64,000 nucleotides of DNA from Taklimakanibacter albus (GTDB lineage Bacteria > Pseudomonadota > Alphaproteobacteria > Rhizobiales > Aestuariivirgaceae): assembly GCF_016595235.1 (NCBI RefSeq), contig NZ_JAENHL010000007.1, forward strand, positions 1,214,765 through 1,278,764, read 5' to 3'. The notes beneath the pieces were generated by a model. The model was not told the DNA's origin, did not search any database, and worked only from the letters and a program-made list of their open reading frames with translations. Each line of letters opens with the position of its first letter. The first letter of the stretch is position 1. The position numbers and the translations under genes were made by a program. This document shows, one piece after another, positions 55,819-64,000 of the stretch.

Positions 55819-56520
55819 CTAACCCTCGACGGCATAACGCCTGTCGACCACCGTGACCGCCGGCACGACCCGTTCACGCTCGAACCGGTCGTAGCCTGAC
55901 TTGAGATCGCGCCAGAACCCGATCCAGCGCGATTGCGCGTGGCGCGCCATGTTGATGTCCGTCATGCGGAACGGAAAGGCATGGACATCGACCTGCGTCT
56001 GACCTTTTCGCAGCGCCGCCGCGACCAGCCGGTAGATGTCGTCGACCGACGGATCGGTCATCGCGTAGCAGCCGATCGAGCTGCAGCCGCCATGCACCAT
56101 CAGATAGGAGCCGGTGCGGCCATGCGCGCGGTCGAAACTGTTCGGAAAACCGAGATTGAACGAGAGATGGTGCCGGCTGTTCGGATTGAGCTGCTCGCTC
56201 GCCACCTGATAGAAGCCTTCCGGCGCCTGGCGGTCACCCTCCTTGAGCTTGGGACCGAGTGCTCCGGAGAAACGGCAGATCGGATAGGTCTGGAATTTCC
56301 GCCAGCTGGCTTTGTCGTCGCGCATCCAGACTTCGAGGACGGCCTCCTGCTTGAAGATGCGCAGGAACACCGGCTGGCCCTCACTGAAGCCCTTGGCGGC
56401 GAGGCGTTGCGGCAAAGTCCGCTGCGCCTCTTCGAGCGTCATGCGGTTGAATTGCCAATAGACGGCATATCCCGCCACGACGGCGGCAACGAGGACAAGC
56501 AAGAGCTTCATGACCCGCAT
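55819..56520 (-). CDS. L,D-transpeptidase (YkuD/YafK-like)
   Basis: The 233-residue protein has one N-terminal hydrophobic segment (LLLVLVAAVVAGYAVYW) acting as signal or anchor, and a YkuD-type catalytic site HGGCSSIGCYAMTD with the active cysteine in the second SxGC context. These enzymes make 3-3 cross-links or attach proteins to peptidoglycan. The YafK-like features (long C-terminus after the catalytic motif) could also mean a cross-link-cleaving role. The start at 56520 or 56511 is chosen over 56565 because it puts the hydrophobic segment at the N-terminus. Confidence 0.88.
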   Translation of the reverse strand: MRVMKLLLVLVAAVVAGYAVYWQFNRMTLEEAQRTLPQRLAAKGFSEGQPVFLRIFKQEAVLEVWMRDDKASWRKFQTYPICRFSGALGPKLKEGDRQAPEGFYQVASEQLNPNSRHHLSFNLGFPNSFDRAHGRTGSYLMVHGGCSSIGCYAMTDPSVDDIYRLVAAALRKGQTQVDVHAFPFRMTDINMARHAQSRWIGFWRDLKSGYDRFERERVVPAVTVVDRRYAVEG

Positions 56521-56561
56521 CAGCTGAGACTGATGGGCAATGAAGGCAGCTTTTGGGCACA

Positions 56562-56604
56562 GCATCGGCCCGAAAGGTTGCAGACCTTTCGGACAAGCCG
56601 ATGC
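56562..56604. repeat. Intergenic palindrome, family A copy 2
   Basis: This 43-bp palindrome has arms GCATCGGC and GCCGATGC and inner stem CGAAAGGT / ACCTTTCG. It matches the family at 19346 and 63255 in its outer arms, with a diverged but still paired inner stem. An A-rich stretch follows on the plus strand, so on the minus strand the T-run precedes the hairpin and it is not a canonical accA terminator. Confidence 0.75.
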
Positions 56605-56625
56605 GAAAATAAAAAAGTCCGCTTC

Positions 56626-57579
56626 CTAAAGATCGCGGCCGATGGCGAGGAACTTGTCGCGGCGCTGCATGCGCAGCGCATCCGCCGGCATGGCGGCAAA
56701 GGCGCGCAGTGAGCGCGCGATCGCCTCATCGGCGGCCTGGAGCACCTGCTCGCGGCCGCGATGGGCGCCGCCCAGCGGTTCGGCGATGATGTCGTCGATG
56801 ATGCCGAGCTTCTTCAGATCCTGCGCGGTGATGCGCATGGCGCTCGCCGCATCCTTGGCGCGCGCCGCATCGCGCCAGAGAATGGAAGCAGCTCCCTCCG
56901 GCGAGATCACGCTGTAAATCGAGTGTTCGAGCATGAGCACGGCATTCGCGGTGGCGATGGCGATGGCGCCGCCCGAACCGCCTTCACCGATGATCACCGA
57001 GATCAGCGGCACGCCCAGTCCCAGACAGCAATCGGTCGAGCGCGCGATGGCCTCCGCCTGGCCACGTTCCTCGGCATCGATGCCGGGATAAGCGCCGGCG
57101 GTGTCGATGAGCGTGATGACCGGCAGGCCGAAGCGGTCGGCGGTTTCCATGAGGCGCACCGCTTTGCGATAGCCCTCGGGGCGCGCCATGCCGAAATTGT
57201 GCTTGAGCCGCGACTGGGTGTCGTTGCCCTTCTCCTGGCCGATGACCGCCACCGCTTCGCCGCGGAAGCGGCCGAGGCCGCCGATAATGGCATTGTCCTC
57301 GGCGAATTTCCGGTCGCCCGCCATCGGCGTGTAGTCGGTGATGAGCTCTTTAATATAGTCGACGGTGTGCGGCCGGTCGGGATGGCGCGCCACTTGCGCC
57401 TTCTGCCAGGGGGTGAGGTTCTGATAGAGGTCGGCAAGGATTTTGGCGGCCTTCTTTTCGAGCGCCTTTATCTCTTCGGTGATCGAGACGGCAGCCTCTG
57501 GCCCCGCAATAGCCTTGAGCTCGGCGATCTTGCCTTCGAGCTCGGCGAGGGCGGCTTCAAAATCGAGATATGCGTGCAT
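56626..57579 (-). CDS. accA: Acetyl-CoA carboxylase carboxyltransferase subunit alpha
   Basis: With AccD it transfers carboxyl from biotin to acetyl-CoA, the first committed step of fatty-acid synthesis. The 317-residue length is standard. Signatures include a helical N-terminus ([20 protein letters not shown]), [29 protein letters not shown] and the oxyanion region [20 protein letters not shown]. It lies downstream of xerD on the same strand, an order found in many Rhizobiales. Confidence 0.97.
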   Translation of the reverse strand: MHAYLDFEAALAELEGKIAELKAIAGPEAAVSITEEIKALEKKAAKILADLYQNLTPWQKAQVARHPDRPHTVDYIKELITDYTPMAGDRKFAEDNAIIGGLGRFRGEAVAVIGQEKGNDTQSRLKHNFGMARPEGYRKAVRLMETADRFGLPVITLIDTAGAYPGIDAEERGQAEAIARSTDCCLGLGVPLISVIIGEGGSGGAIAIATANAVLMLEHSIYSVISPEGAASILWRDAARAKDAASAMRITAQDLKKLGIIDDIIAEPLGGAHRGREQVLQAADEAIARSLRAFAAMPADALRMQRRDKFLAIGRDL

Positions 57580-57641
57580 TGAACCTCAGAAGGGCCGGCT
57601 GGCCGGAATGCGGCGCAAAGTGGCTATCCCGGTTACGGATG

Positions 57642-58592
57642 TCAACCGGACTTCGCCAGCGGATGATGGGTTTCGACCGCCGCCCGCAATCGGTCGCTCT
57701 CGATATGGGTATAGATCTGCGTCGTTGAAATATCGGCATGGCCAAGCATCTGCTGCACAGCCCGGAGATCGGCACCACCGGCGAGCAGATGGCTGGCGAA
57801 GGCGTGGCGCAGCACATGCGGCGAGATCTTCGCCACGCTCAAGCCGGCTTCGGCTGCTAAAGCTTTGAGTTCCAAGGCGAAATGCTGGCGCGTCAAGTGT
57901 CCGGCCTCGCCATGGGACGCAAACAGCCAGGGGCTTTCCGGCACTTCGTCCTCGCGGAGCGCCCGAAGGTAAGCCGCTGTCGCCTCGGCCGCCTTGTGCG
58001 ATACCGGCACCATGCGCTCGCGCCCGCCCTTGCCCTTCACCACGAGGAATTGCGGTCCCTTGGCGACCGCCTGGCGCTTGAGCGCCACCAGCTCGGAGAC
58101 CCGCAAGCCGGTGGCATAGAGCAGTTCGAGCAGGCAATGGAGCCGCACCGCCTTGAGTCGCGCTTTGCCGGTGAGGCGGAGCGTCCGGGCTTCGGCGGCG
58201 GAAATCAGCGTCGTAACGTCATCCGCCGTCATCACCTTGGGCAAGGGCCGGCGCAGCCGCGGTGCATCGATGGCCGTGGCGGGATTCTCGCGCACGATCC
58301 CCTCGCCATAGAGGAAATTGTGGAACTGCCGGAGCGCCGAGAGCTTGCGGGCGGCGCTCGAAGCCTTGAGCCCTTCCGCCGCAAGCGCCGCCAGATAGTT
58401 CCTTATATGTTCCGACGTCGCATTCTGAAGGCCGGTTCCTTCGCTGCCGAGAAAAGCCGCATAGGCCTCGAGATCTCGCTCATAGGCGGCAAGCGTATTG
58501 CGCGCGGCGCCCCGCTCGGCGCTCATCATTTCCAGGAATCGCTCGATCAGCCTCTGATCGCGGCCATTCTCATTGCGCTCTGATTTTTTCAT
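57642..58592 (-). CDS. xerD: Tyrosine recombinase XerD
   Basis: It works with XerC at dif to resolve chromosome dimers. The 316-residue protein has an N-terminal SAM-like core-binding domain (LIERFLEMMSAERGAARNTL) and the catalytic residues: Arg164 in TGLRVSELV, His and Arg in HVLRHAFASHL, His in MLGHADISTTQ and the nucleophile Tyr294 in QIYTHI. The start at 58592 is preferred to 58667. The start lies inside the end of a small upstream gene, indicating coupling. Confidence 0.95.
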   Translation of the reverse strand: MKKSERNENGRDQRLIERFLEMMSAERGAARNTLAAYERDLEAYAAFLGSEGTGLQNATSEHIRNYLAALAAEGLKASSAARKLSALRQFHNFLYGEGIVRENPATAIDAPRLRRPLPKVMTADDVTTLISAAEARTLRLTGKARLKAVRLHCLLELLYATGLRVSELVALKRQAVAKGPQFLVVKGKGGRERMVPVSHKAAEATAAYLRALREDEVPESPWLFASHGEAGHLTRQHFALELKALAAEAGLSVAKISPHVLRHAFASHLLAGGADLRAVQQMLGHADISTTQIYTHIESDRLRAAVETHHPLAKSG

Positions 58593-58713
58593 GCGGTAGC
58601 GCCTTGACGATCTCGGTCTGTTCCGGGGGATAGTTTGCCAAGCCCCAGGCAGCCCCGTAAACGGCACCAGCCAAGCACGCGATGATTAACAGAAAGCGAA
58701 CAGTATCAGGCAC
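58570..58713 (-). CDS. Small single-pass membrane protein overlapping the xerD start
   Basis: This 47-residue frame begins with GTG at 58713 preceded by GGGAAGGA at ideal spacing. It encodes one membrane helix (RFLLIIACLAGAVYGAAWGL) and a short tail (ANYPPEQTEIVKALPHEKIR). It overlaps the first 23 bp of xerD in another frame, so xerD translation may depend on it. The pattern looks like a conserved short alphaproteobacterial protein, but I cannot confirm homologs. Function unknown. Confidence 0.65.
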   Translation of the reverse strand: MPDTVRFLLIIACLAGAVYGAAWGLANYPPEQTEIVKALPHEKIRAQ

Positions 58714-58887
58714 GACACGTCCTTCCCTACCCGGCGCCCTTTTGCCCGATTGTGACGGCCACGCCAAGTGATTCAGGCATCTCAGAATCACAATGTGGCG
58801 ATAAAATTTCCTAGTGAGGCGTCCGCAATTCCCCTCGCCCCTGGAATGCGCTATCCCCGCGAGGCAATAAACTCATAGTCAACACGC

Positions 58888-59481
58888 ATGGCCCGCCGCT
58901 CGCTCAGCAAGGATACCGCTCTCGTCCGTCAGCGCCTCGATGGCCATCCCATCGTGCTGGTCGGCCTCATGGGCGCCGGCAAGACGACGGTCGGCCGCCG
59001 CCTCGCCGAGAAGCTCGGCCTCACTTTCGTCGATGCCGACCACGAGATCGAGGTCGCCGCCGGGCAGACCATTCCGGAGATCTTCGCCAAGCATGGCGAG
59101 GCCTATTTCCGCGACGGCGAACGCAAGGTGATCGCCCGCCTCCTCGAAAACGGTGCCCAGGTGCTCGCCACCGGCGGCGGCGCTTATATGAATGCCGACA
59201 CCCGCAACGCCATCCGCACCCACGGCATCTCGATCTGGCTCAGGGCCGACTTCGACCTTCTGATGCGCCGGGTGCGCCGGCGCTCCAACCGGCCGCTCCT
59301 GCAGAATGACGATCCCGAAGGTGTCATGCGCAAGCTGATCGCCGATCGTTATCCCGTCTATGCTGAAGCCGATATCACGGTCGACAGCCGCGATGTGGCC
59401 CATACATCCATCGTCAACACCATCATCAAGACCCTGGCCCGCTGGCCGGGCTGGGACCGACTGACCAATGAACAACGCTGA
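58888..59481 (+). CDS. aroK: Shikimate kinase
   Basis: It phosphorylates shikimate in the aromatic amino-acid pathway. The 197-residue protein has Walker A in [20 protein letters not shown], the shikimate-binding DADHEIE, the GGGAYMN motif and the R-rich lid ([12 protein letters not shown]). It shares a 14-bp overlap with aroB in another frame. It is divergent from the small-protein/xerD operon. Confidence 0.97.
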   Translation: MARRSLSKDTALVRQRLDGHPIVLVGLMGAGKTTVGRRLAEKLGLTFVDADHEIEVAAGQTIPEIFAKHGEAYFRDGERKVIARLLENGAQVLATGGGAYMNADTRNAIRTHGISIWLRADFDLLMRRVRRRSNRPLLQNDDPEGVMRKLIADRYPVYAEADITVDSRDVAHTSIVNTIIKTLARWPGWDRLTNEQR

Positions 59482-60604
59482 GGCGCTTCACCCTGCCACC
59501 ACCGTCCCTGTCGAGCTCGGCGCGCGGCGCTACGAGATTGCCATCGGCGCCGGCCTTCTCGCCGAGGCAGGCAAACGCATCAAGCCGTTCCTCAAGCGTC
59601 CGGTCACCGCCATCGTGACCGACAGCACCGTCGCCGGCCTCCATCTCGATGCCTTGCGCAAGAGCCTCGCGGCGGAAGGCATCACCTCGCGCGCCATCGT
59701 GCTGCCCGCCGGCGAGGCGACCAAAAGCTACCGCCATCTCGCCGAGACCTGCGATGAGCTGCTCGCCGCCGGCATCGAGCGGCGCGACATCGTCATCGCC
59801 TTCGGCGGCGGCGTCATCGGCGATCTCACCGGCTTCGCCGCGGCGATCCTCAGGCGCGGCGTCGACTTCATCCAGATTCCCACCACCTTGCTGGCACAGG
59901 TCGATTCCTCGGTCGGCGGCAAGACCGGCATCAACTCGCCCCATGGCAAGAATCTCATCGGCGCCTTCCATCAGCCGCGCACCGTGCTGATCGACATCGC
60001 GCTTCTCGACACACTGCCCAAGCGCGAGCTCGCGGCCGGCTACGCCGAAGTCGCCAAATACGGCCTGCTCGGCGATGCATCCTTCTTCGCCTGGCTCGAA
60101 GGCAATGCTCAGTCACTGTTCGCCGGCGACGCCCAGTCGCGCATCAAGGCGATCACCAAGAGTTGCGAGATGAAGGCGCATATCGTCACCGAGGACGAGA
60201 CCGAGACCGGTGTGCGCGCCCTCCTCAATCTCGGCCATACTTTTGGCCATGCGCTCGAGGCGGCGACCGGCTATTCGAGCCGCCTTCTCCATGGCGAGGG
60301 GGTAGCGATCGGCATGGCGCAGGCTTTCCGCTTCTCGGAGAAGCTCGGCCTCTGCGCCAGGGGCCTCGCCGAGCGCGCCGAGGCGCATCTGCGCTCTGTC
60401 GGCCTGCCGACCCGGCTTGCCGATATTCCGGGCGACCTGCCGGGCCCTGAGAAGCTTCTCGAGATCATGCGCCAGGATAAGAAGGCAGTGGCGGGCAAGC
60501 TCACTTTCATCCTGGTGCGCGGCATCGGCGAAGCGTTCATCGCGCGCGACATCAAGGAGAGCGACGTGCTAGCCTTCCTCGCGGAGGAACAAGCGGCAAG
60601 ATGA
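59468..60604 (+). CDS. aroB: 3-dehydroquinate synthase
   Basis: AroB converts DAHP to 3-dehydroquinate using NAD and a metal ion. The 378-residue protein has the NAD loop [38 protein letters not shown] and the metal-binding histidines in [12 protein letters not shown] and [11 protein letters not shown]. Its start overlaps aroK by 14 bp and its stop overlaps the CorC gene by four bases, giving a three-gene coupled operon. Confidence 0.97.
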   Translation: MNNAEALHPATTVPVELGARRYEIAIGAGLLAEAGKRIKPFLKRPVTAIVTDSTVAGLHLDALRKSLAAEGITSRAIVLPAGEATKSYRHLAETCDELLAAGIERRDIVIAFGGGVIGDLTGFAAAILRRGVDFIQIPTTLLAQVDSSVGGKTGINSPHGKNLIGAFHQPRTVLIDIALLDTLPKRELAAGYAEVAKYGLLGDASFFAWLEGNAQSLFAGDAQSRIKAITKSCEMKAHIVTEDETETGVRALLNLGHTFGHALEAATGYSSRLLHGEGVAIGMAQAFRFSEKLGLCARGLAERAEAHLRSVGLPTRLADIPGDLPGPEKLLEIMRQDKKAVAGKLTFILVRGIGEAFIARDIKESDVLAFLAEEQAAR

Positions 60605-61434
60605 CGGCGCTGCAGCGCGGCTTCAAACGTCTCCTGGAAAGGCTGGGCCTCGCCAGGTCGCAGACTGGGCAGGAAGAACTGCGCGGCGCCATCGATCAGC
60701 ATCTGAAAGAGGGAGCGGTCGTCAAGAAGGACCGCGACATGCTGGGCGGCGTCCTCGACCTTTCCGAGCTCGAGGTCTTCGATGTCATGGTCCACCGCAC
60801 CAAGATGACGATGGTGGACGTGGCGACGACGCCGGACGAGATCATCAAGGAAGTCCTGAAGAGCGGCCACAGCCGTGTGCCGGTGTGGAAAGACAGTCCC
60901 GACAACATCATCGGCGTTCTGCATGTGAAGGATCTTTTCGCCTCGCTCCTCGAGCGTGAGGGCGATGCGTCAGGGATCGCCATCGAGGCGATCGTCAAGC
61001 CGCCCTGGTTCGTGCCCGACACACGGCGCGTGTCGGACCTGCTCGCCGCCTTCTTGCGGCGCAAATCCCATTTCGCCATGGTGGTCGATGAATATGGCGA
61101 GGTCATGGGCCTCGTCACCCTCGAGGACGTGCTGGAGGAGATCGTCGGCGACATTTCCGATGAGCATGACGCCGAACGTCCGCGCATCCGCAAGCAGAAG
61201 GATGGTTCGATCATCATCGACGGCGCGGTGCCGATCCGCGATTTGAACCGCACCCTCGACTGGCACCTGCCGGATGAGGAAGTGACGACCATCGCCGGCC
61301 TCGTGGTGCATGAGGCGCGCATGATCCCCGATGCCGGCCAGGCCTTCACCTTCCATGGCTTCCGCTTCGAGGTGATGCGCAAGCGCCGGCATCAGATCAC
61401 CACGCTCAGGATAAGCCCGGCGCCGGTGGAATAA
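60601..61434 (+). CDS. CBS-domain CorC/HlyC-type protein without DUF21 membrane domain
   Basis: The 277-residue protein has a CBS pair at about residues 60-190 (DVMVHRTKMTMVDVATTP, MVVDEYGEVMGLVTLEDVLE) and a C-terminal CorC_HlyC domain (about 200-275). It lacks the N-terminal DUF21 transmembrane domain found in longer relatives, like the cytoplasmic CorC of E. coli. The ATG overlaps the aroB stop, so no room exists for a missing membrane part. Role in magnesium/cobalt efflux or membrane repair is inferred from family. Confidence 0.9.
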   Translation: MTALQRGFKRLLERLGLARSQTGQEELRGAIDQHLKEGAVVKKDRDMLGGVLDLSELEVFDVMVHRTKMTMVDVATTPDEIIKEVLKSGHSRVPVWKDSPDNIIGVLHVKDLFASLLEREGDASGIAIEAIVKPPWFVPDTRRVSDLLAAFLRRKSHFAMVVDEYGEVMGLVTLEDVLEEIVGDISDEHDAERPRIRKQKDGSIIIDGAVPIRDLNRTLDWHLPDEEVTTIAGLVVHEARMIPDAGQAFTFHGFRFEVMRKRRHQITTLRISPAPVE

Positions 61435-61488
61435 ACCATCTCATCGTGCAATTTTTGTGAAACCCATGGCGTTGCTATACTGCAAGGC

Positions 61489-62046
61489 ATGGGACGCGCC
61501 CGTCATCGAATATGGAAGCTTGAATATGAAGGTGAGCTGGAGATCACGACAGCCAGCCCTCATATACTTCTGAAGATTCAGATTCTCTCCAGCACCCAAG
61601 CCGACGCGACACTCTACCGCTCACGCATTTCCCGCCTCGATATGTTTAGCCTCCGCCCATTCACCCAGCCCGAGGAGGCGGTCCATGAATGGTTCGTCGT
61701 CGATGACAGCTTCGAGGTCCGAGAGTTCGAAGCCGCCGGCCTTTCCGAGGCTGTGGAACTGACAATTCAGGTGGTTGAAGGACGCTTGGAGAATTCAATG
61801 ACACTGGACAAGGAAGATGAATGGCGCTCGGCCTGTCTTAAGCTGGCGACCGACTTCTCTGAGGCGTGTCGAGAAATTCAGACCGACAATCCAGACCAGG
61901 CCACACCCACAATAGATGTGGTCATCGCTGATCTCGCGACGGAGCTTTGGGACCAGGGGTTCAGCCAGACTGAAATTCGCCGGGCGTTCCAGGCTGCCAT
62001 GGATGCGCTCCCGGCCTATGCGGCAGGTCACGAGCGCAGAAATTGA
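61489..62046 (+). CDS. Protein of unknown function, 185 residues
   Basis: I do not recognise a family. The protein is mixed alpha/beta with no signal peptide or membrane segment. The N-terminal half is strand-rich (RIWKLEYEGELEITTASPHI), the middle has many acidic residues, and the C-terminal part is helical (FSQTEIRRAFQAAMDALPAY). It is slightly less GC-rich than its neighbours, which may suggest later arrival. It starts 54 bp after the CorC-like gene, and the next gene follows in the same direction. Confidence 0.65.
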   Translation: MGRARHRIWKLEYEGELEITTASPHILLKIQILSSTQADATLYRSRISRLDMFSLRPFTQPEEAVHEWFVVDDSFEVREFEAAGLSEAVELTIQVVEGRLENSMTLDKEDEWRSACLKLATDFSEACREIQTDNPDQATPTIDVVIADLATELWDQGFSQTEIRRAFQAAMDALPAYAAGHERRN

Positions 62047-62134
62047 TCCCGCAGCGCGTCATTGCCGCCGTCCCTTCATCACTTTGGTCGCTGCCTTCAA
62101 ATTACCACCTTGTCACCCAATCTTCCGTAACGCG

Positions 62135-63253
62135 ATGAAAGACACGGCGGCATATGATCTGGTGATCGTGGGAGCGAGCTTTGCGGGCCTGGCTTGCGCG
62201 CGCGCCGCCGCCATCCGCGGCCTGCGCACGCTGGTCATCGAGGCCAAGACCGATCCGGGTGCGCGCATCTCGACCACCGGCATCATCGTCAAGGAAGCGG
62301 CCGACGAAATCGACATTCCGCCGCATCTCACCCGCACCGTGCATGGCGTCCGTCTTTATGCGCCGTCGCTGCGCTCCGTCGATCTCTTCGCGCCCGGCTA
62401 TTATTTCCTCACCAGCAACACCGCCGACCTGATGCGCTGGATGGCGCGCGAAGCCGAGGCGGCCGGCGCCGACATCCGCTGCTCGACAAGGCTCGATCGC
62501 GTCGAACGCCAGGGCGACAGGATCTTCCTGCCGCAGACGGGCCTGCGCACCCGCTATCTCGTCGGCGCCGATGGCGCCCGCTCGACGGTCGCGCGGCTCT
62601 TCGACCTCGGCCGCAACACCCGTTTCCTCACCGGTCTCGAGATCGAATATCCGGAGCTCCCCGAGGCCGATCCGGATTTCCTCCATTGCTTCCTCGATTC
62701 GCGCCTCGCCCGCGGCTATCTCGCCTGGGTGGCGCCGGCGCCCGGCTTCTTCCAGGTCGGGCTCGCCACCAATGGCGACACCAAGCCCGATCTCAAGGCC
62801 TTCCTCGCCCACACCGAGAAGCTCTTCGGTTTTTCGAAAGTCGCGCTCAAGGAACGACGCAGCGGCCGCATCCCGGTGGGCGGCCCCGTTTCACCTTTCG
62901 CGGCTCCCCAGGTTCTGCTCATCGGCGATGCGGCGGGCCATGTCTCGCCCTTGACCGGCGGCGGCATCCGCCTCGCTTTCCGCTATGGCCGGCGCGCCGC
63001 GCAATTGATTGCCGATCACCTCACCCGCCACGGGCCTTCGCCCGAGCGCGTGCTGGCGCGCGAGATTCCGGCCATGCGCAAGAAGCTTCTGCTGCGCCGC
63101 GTGATGGACGCCGCGCCGCCCAACTGGCTCTACGACCAGGTGATCGGCACGCCCTTGATGAACTGGTTCGCGCGCAAGGTATATTTCCACCGCCGCGCCT
63201 GGACCGGCGACAGCCTCGAAAATTTCGAGCAGCGGATCAGAAGCAGAGTCTAG
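62135..63253 (+). CDS. FAD-dependent oxidoreductase, geranylgeranyl-reductase type
   Basis: The 372-residue flavoprotein has FAD motifs YDLVIVGASFAGLACARAAA, GADGARSTVARLF and LLIGDAAGHVSPLTGGGIRL. This trio is the GGR/PHBH-like pattern (geranylgeranyl reductases, some halogenase-like enzymes). The substrate is unknown; no photosynthesis or carotenoid genes are in the window. The frame is open from 61916, but the ATG at 62135 begins the family-like MKDTAAYDLVIVGA. Confidence 0.9.
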   Translation: MKDTAAYDLVIVGASFAGLACARAAAIRGLRTLVIEAKTDPGARISTTGIIVKEAADEIDIPPHLTRTVHGVRLYAPSLRSVDLFAPGYYFLTSNTADLMRWMAREAEAAGADIRCSTRLDRVERQGDRIFLPQTGLRTRYLVGADGARSTVARLFDLGRNTRFLTGLEIEYPELPEADPDFLHCFLDSRLARGYLAWVAPAPGFFQVGLATNGDTKPDLKAFLAHTEKLFGFSKVALKERRSGRIPVGGPVSPFAAPQVLLIGDAAGHVSPLTGGGIRLAFRYGRRAAQLIADHLTRHGPSPERVLAREIPAMRKKLLLRRVMDAAPPNWLYDQVIGTPLMNWFARKVYFHRRAWTGDSLENFEQRIRSRV

Positions 63254-63254
63254 C

Positions 63255-63298
63255 GCATCGGCCCGAGAAGTGTACGCGGTTCTCGGTTAAGCCGATGC
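63255..63298. repeat. Intergenic palindrome, family A copy 3
   Basis: This 44-bp element has arms GCATCGGC and GCCGATGC and inner CGAGAA / TTCTCG stem; it is almost the exact reverse complement of the element at 19346-19389. It lies between a rightward and a leftward gene end. Confidence 0.8.
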
Positions 63299-63311
63299 GC
63301 TCCCATCTAAG

Positions 63312-63584
63312 TCATTTTGGTGCCGATGCCTGGATGGCGAGTGCATGCACGCGCGTCCTGAGGTCTTCCTTCAAGGTTTCGTTCACCATACGATGCGTAT
63401 CGACCCGACTCTTGCCGGTGAAGGCCTCAGACACAATTTTGACGCGGAAATGGCTTTCACCATCGGGATGCGATCCGGCATGGCCCGCATGCAGATGCGA
63501 CTCATCGACGACATCGAGCATCTGTGGCCTGAAGGCTTGCGATAGCTTATCCTTGATTTGCGTACCGATGGGTCCGAGCGTCAT
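63312..63584 (-). CDS. bolA: BolA family protein
   Basis: The 90-residue protein has the class II KH-like fold of BolA: LGPIGTQIKDKLSQAFRPQM, the His-rich loop ESHLHAGHAGSHPDGESHFR that can bind iron-sulfur clusters with monothiol glutaredoxins, and THRMVNETLKEDLRTRVHAL. The ATG at 63584 is preferred to a much longer frame. It is divergent from a J-domain protein gene, a common arrangement in Rhizobiales. Confidence 0.93.
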   Translation of the reverse strand: MTLGPIGTQIKDKLSQAFRPQMLDVVDESHLHAGHAGSHPDGESHFRVKIVSEAFTGKSRVDTHRMVNETLKEDLRTRVHALAIQASAPK

Positions 63585-63624
63585 GACTTGCTCCTGTCTC
63601 AACTGATGACCATAATTGGTGGCG

Positions 63625-64000
63625 ATGAAACTCGATTCCAAATATTTCGACAAGATTCGCGTCAAGCGGGGCGAGGAGCGCGTCACGCGCGACAAGCATC
63701 CGCCCTGCGAATGGCCAGGCTGCCCCAAGCCCGGGCGCCACAAGGCGCCCAAGGGCCGTAACCAGGAAGGCCAGTTCCACTCCTTCTGCCTGGAGCATGT
63801 CCAGCAATACAACAAGACCTACAATTACTTCGACGGCATGAAGGACGACGCGGTGCGCGACTTCCAGAAGGAAGCCCAGACCGGCCATCGCCCGACCTGG
63901 AAGCTCGGCCAGAATTCGAGTTCCATGAATGCGCAAGGCCGCAGGGCCAAGCCCGGCAGCTTCCGCGATCCGTTCAATTTCCTGGGCGAGAACGGCAAGG
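63625..64000 (+). CDS. J-domain protein (DnaJ-like), 5' part only
   Basis: The gene runs off the right edge after 125 codons. The visible N-terminus (MKLDSKYFDKIRVKRGEERV, then CEWPGCPKPGRHKAPKG and FCLEHVQQYNKTYNYFDGM) has the Cys/His pattern found ahead of the J domain in the BolA-linked alphaproteobacterial DnaJ-type proteins. The J domain itself is not visible, so the assignment rests on the N-terminus and the neighbouring bolA. Confidence 0.75.
   Translation, partial: MKLDSKYFDKIRVKRGEERVTRDKHPPCEWPGCPKPGRHKAPKGRNQEGQFHSFCLEHVQQYNKTYNYFDGMKDDAVRDFQKEAQTGHRPTWKLGQNSSSMNAQGRRAKPGSFRDPFNFLGENGK

Noticed and set aside
56562-56617. Intrinsic terminator for accA
   Set aside because: The hairpin is clear, but on the minus strand the T-rich stretch precedes the stem, so it does not fit a Rho-independent terminator; the element belongs to the dispersed palindrome family.

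Overview
The window is a GC-rich chromosomal segment of an alphaproteobacterium, most likely of the order Hyphomicrobiales (Rhizobiales). This rests on the gene content and order (DUF4167, DUF1178, ptsP-lysC-ubiG, prmC-prfA, aroK-aroB-CorC, a BolA/J-protein pair) and on short intergenic palindromes of a kind common in that order. The genus cannot be read from the sequence. I see no rRNA, tRNA, CRISPR array, insertion sequence or prophage.

Region 1 (1-15.85 kb) is accessory and surface-related. It holds three tandem minus-strand autotransporter genes, the first cut by the window edge, with a divergent AraC-family regulator beside the third. The two complete autotransporters are extremely glycine-rich paralogs, colinear repeat by repeat except for a block of about five extra ~90-residue repeats in one of them. 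The partial one carries a different array of ~105-residue (315 bp) repeats. Two identical 11-bp direct repeats 21 bp apart lie between the regulator and the third gene, the geometry expected of an AraC-type operator.

Region 2 (16-30 kb) is mostly housekeeping: clpB with a clear terminator, a small methyltransferase, a DUF4167 protein, prmC and prfA (release factor and its methylase), a RodZ-like protein, ptsP (nitrogen phosphotransferase EI), lysC, ubiG, an orphan amino-acid-type ABC binding protein and a VOC protein.

Region 3 (30.3-35.6 kb) is the most unusual part: a two-gene, translationally coupled operon encoding a 1537-residue signal-peptide-bearing protein with TPR/Sel1-like repeats and an intact C-terminal CHAT caspase-like domain, followed by a small secreted protein with a peptidoglycan-binding-like domain.

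Region 4 (35.7-46.3 kb) is housekeeping again: comF, grxC, a nitrilase and DUF1178 in one cluster; an NDUFAF5-like methyltransferase; argJ-mutT-hydratase; a SurA/PpiC-type foldase; secA; a GNAT acetyltransferase.

Region 5 (46.3-55.8 kb) is metabolic and stress-related: a TetR/SMR efflux pair, an amidohydrolase, a Tat-exported multicopper oxidase behind a CueR-like promoter, an orphan Flp pilin, and a glp-like operon (DAO/BFD flavoprotein, second flavoprotein, FGGY kinase) divergent from a DeoR-family repressor. The kinase lacks the arginine that contacts glycerol in GlpK.

Region 6 (55.8-64 kb) holds an L,D-transpeptidase, accA, xerD with a tiny overlapping membrane-protein gene, aroK-aroB-CorC with overlapping reading frames, an unrecognised gene, a geranylgeranyl-reductase-type flavoprotein, bolA and the start of a J-domain protein gene. 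Three near-copies of a 43-44 bp palindrome are scattered between genes at 19.35, 56.56 and 63.26 kb.
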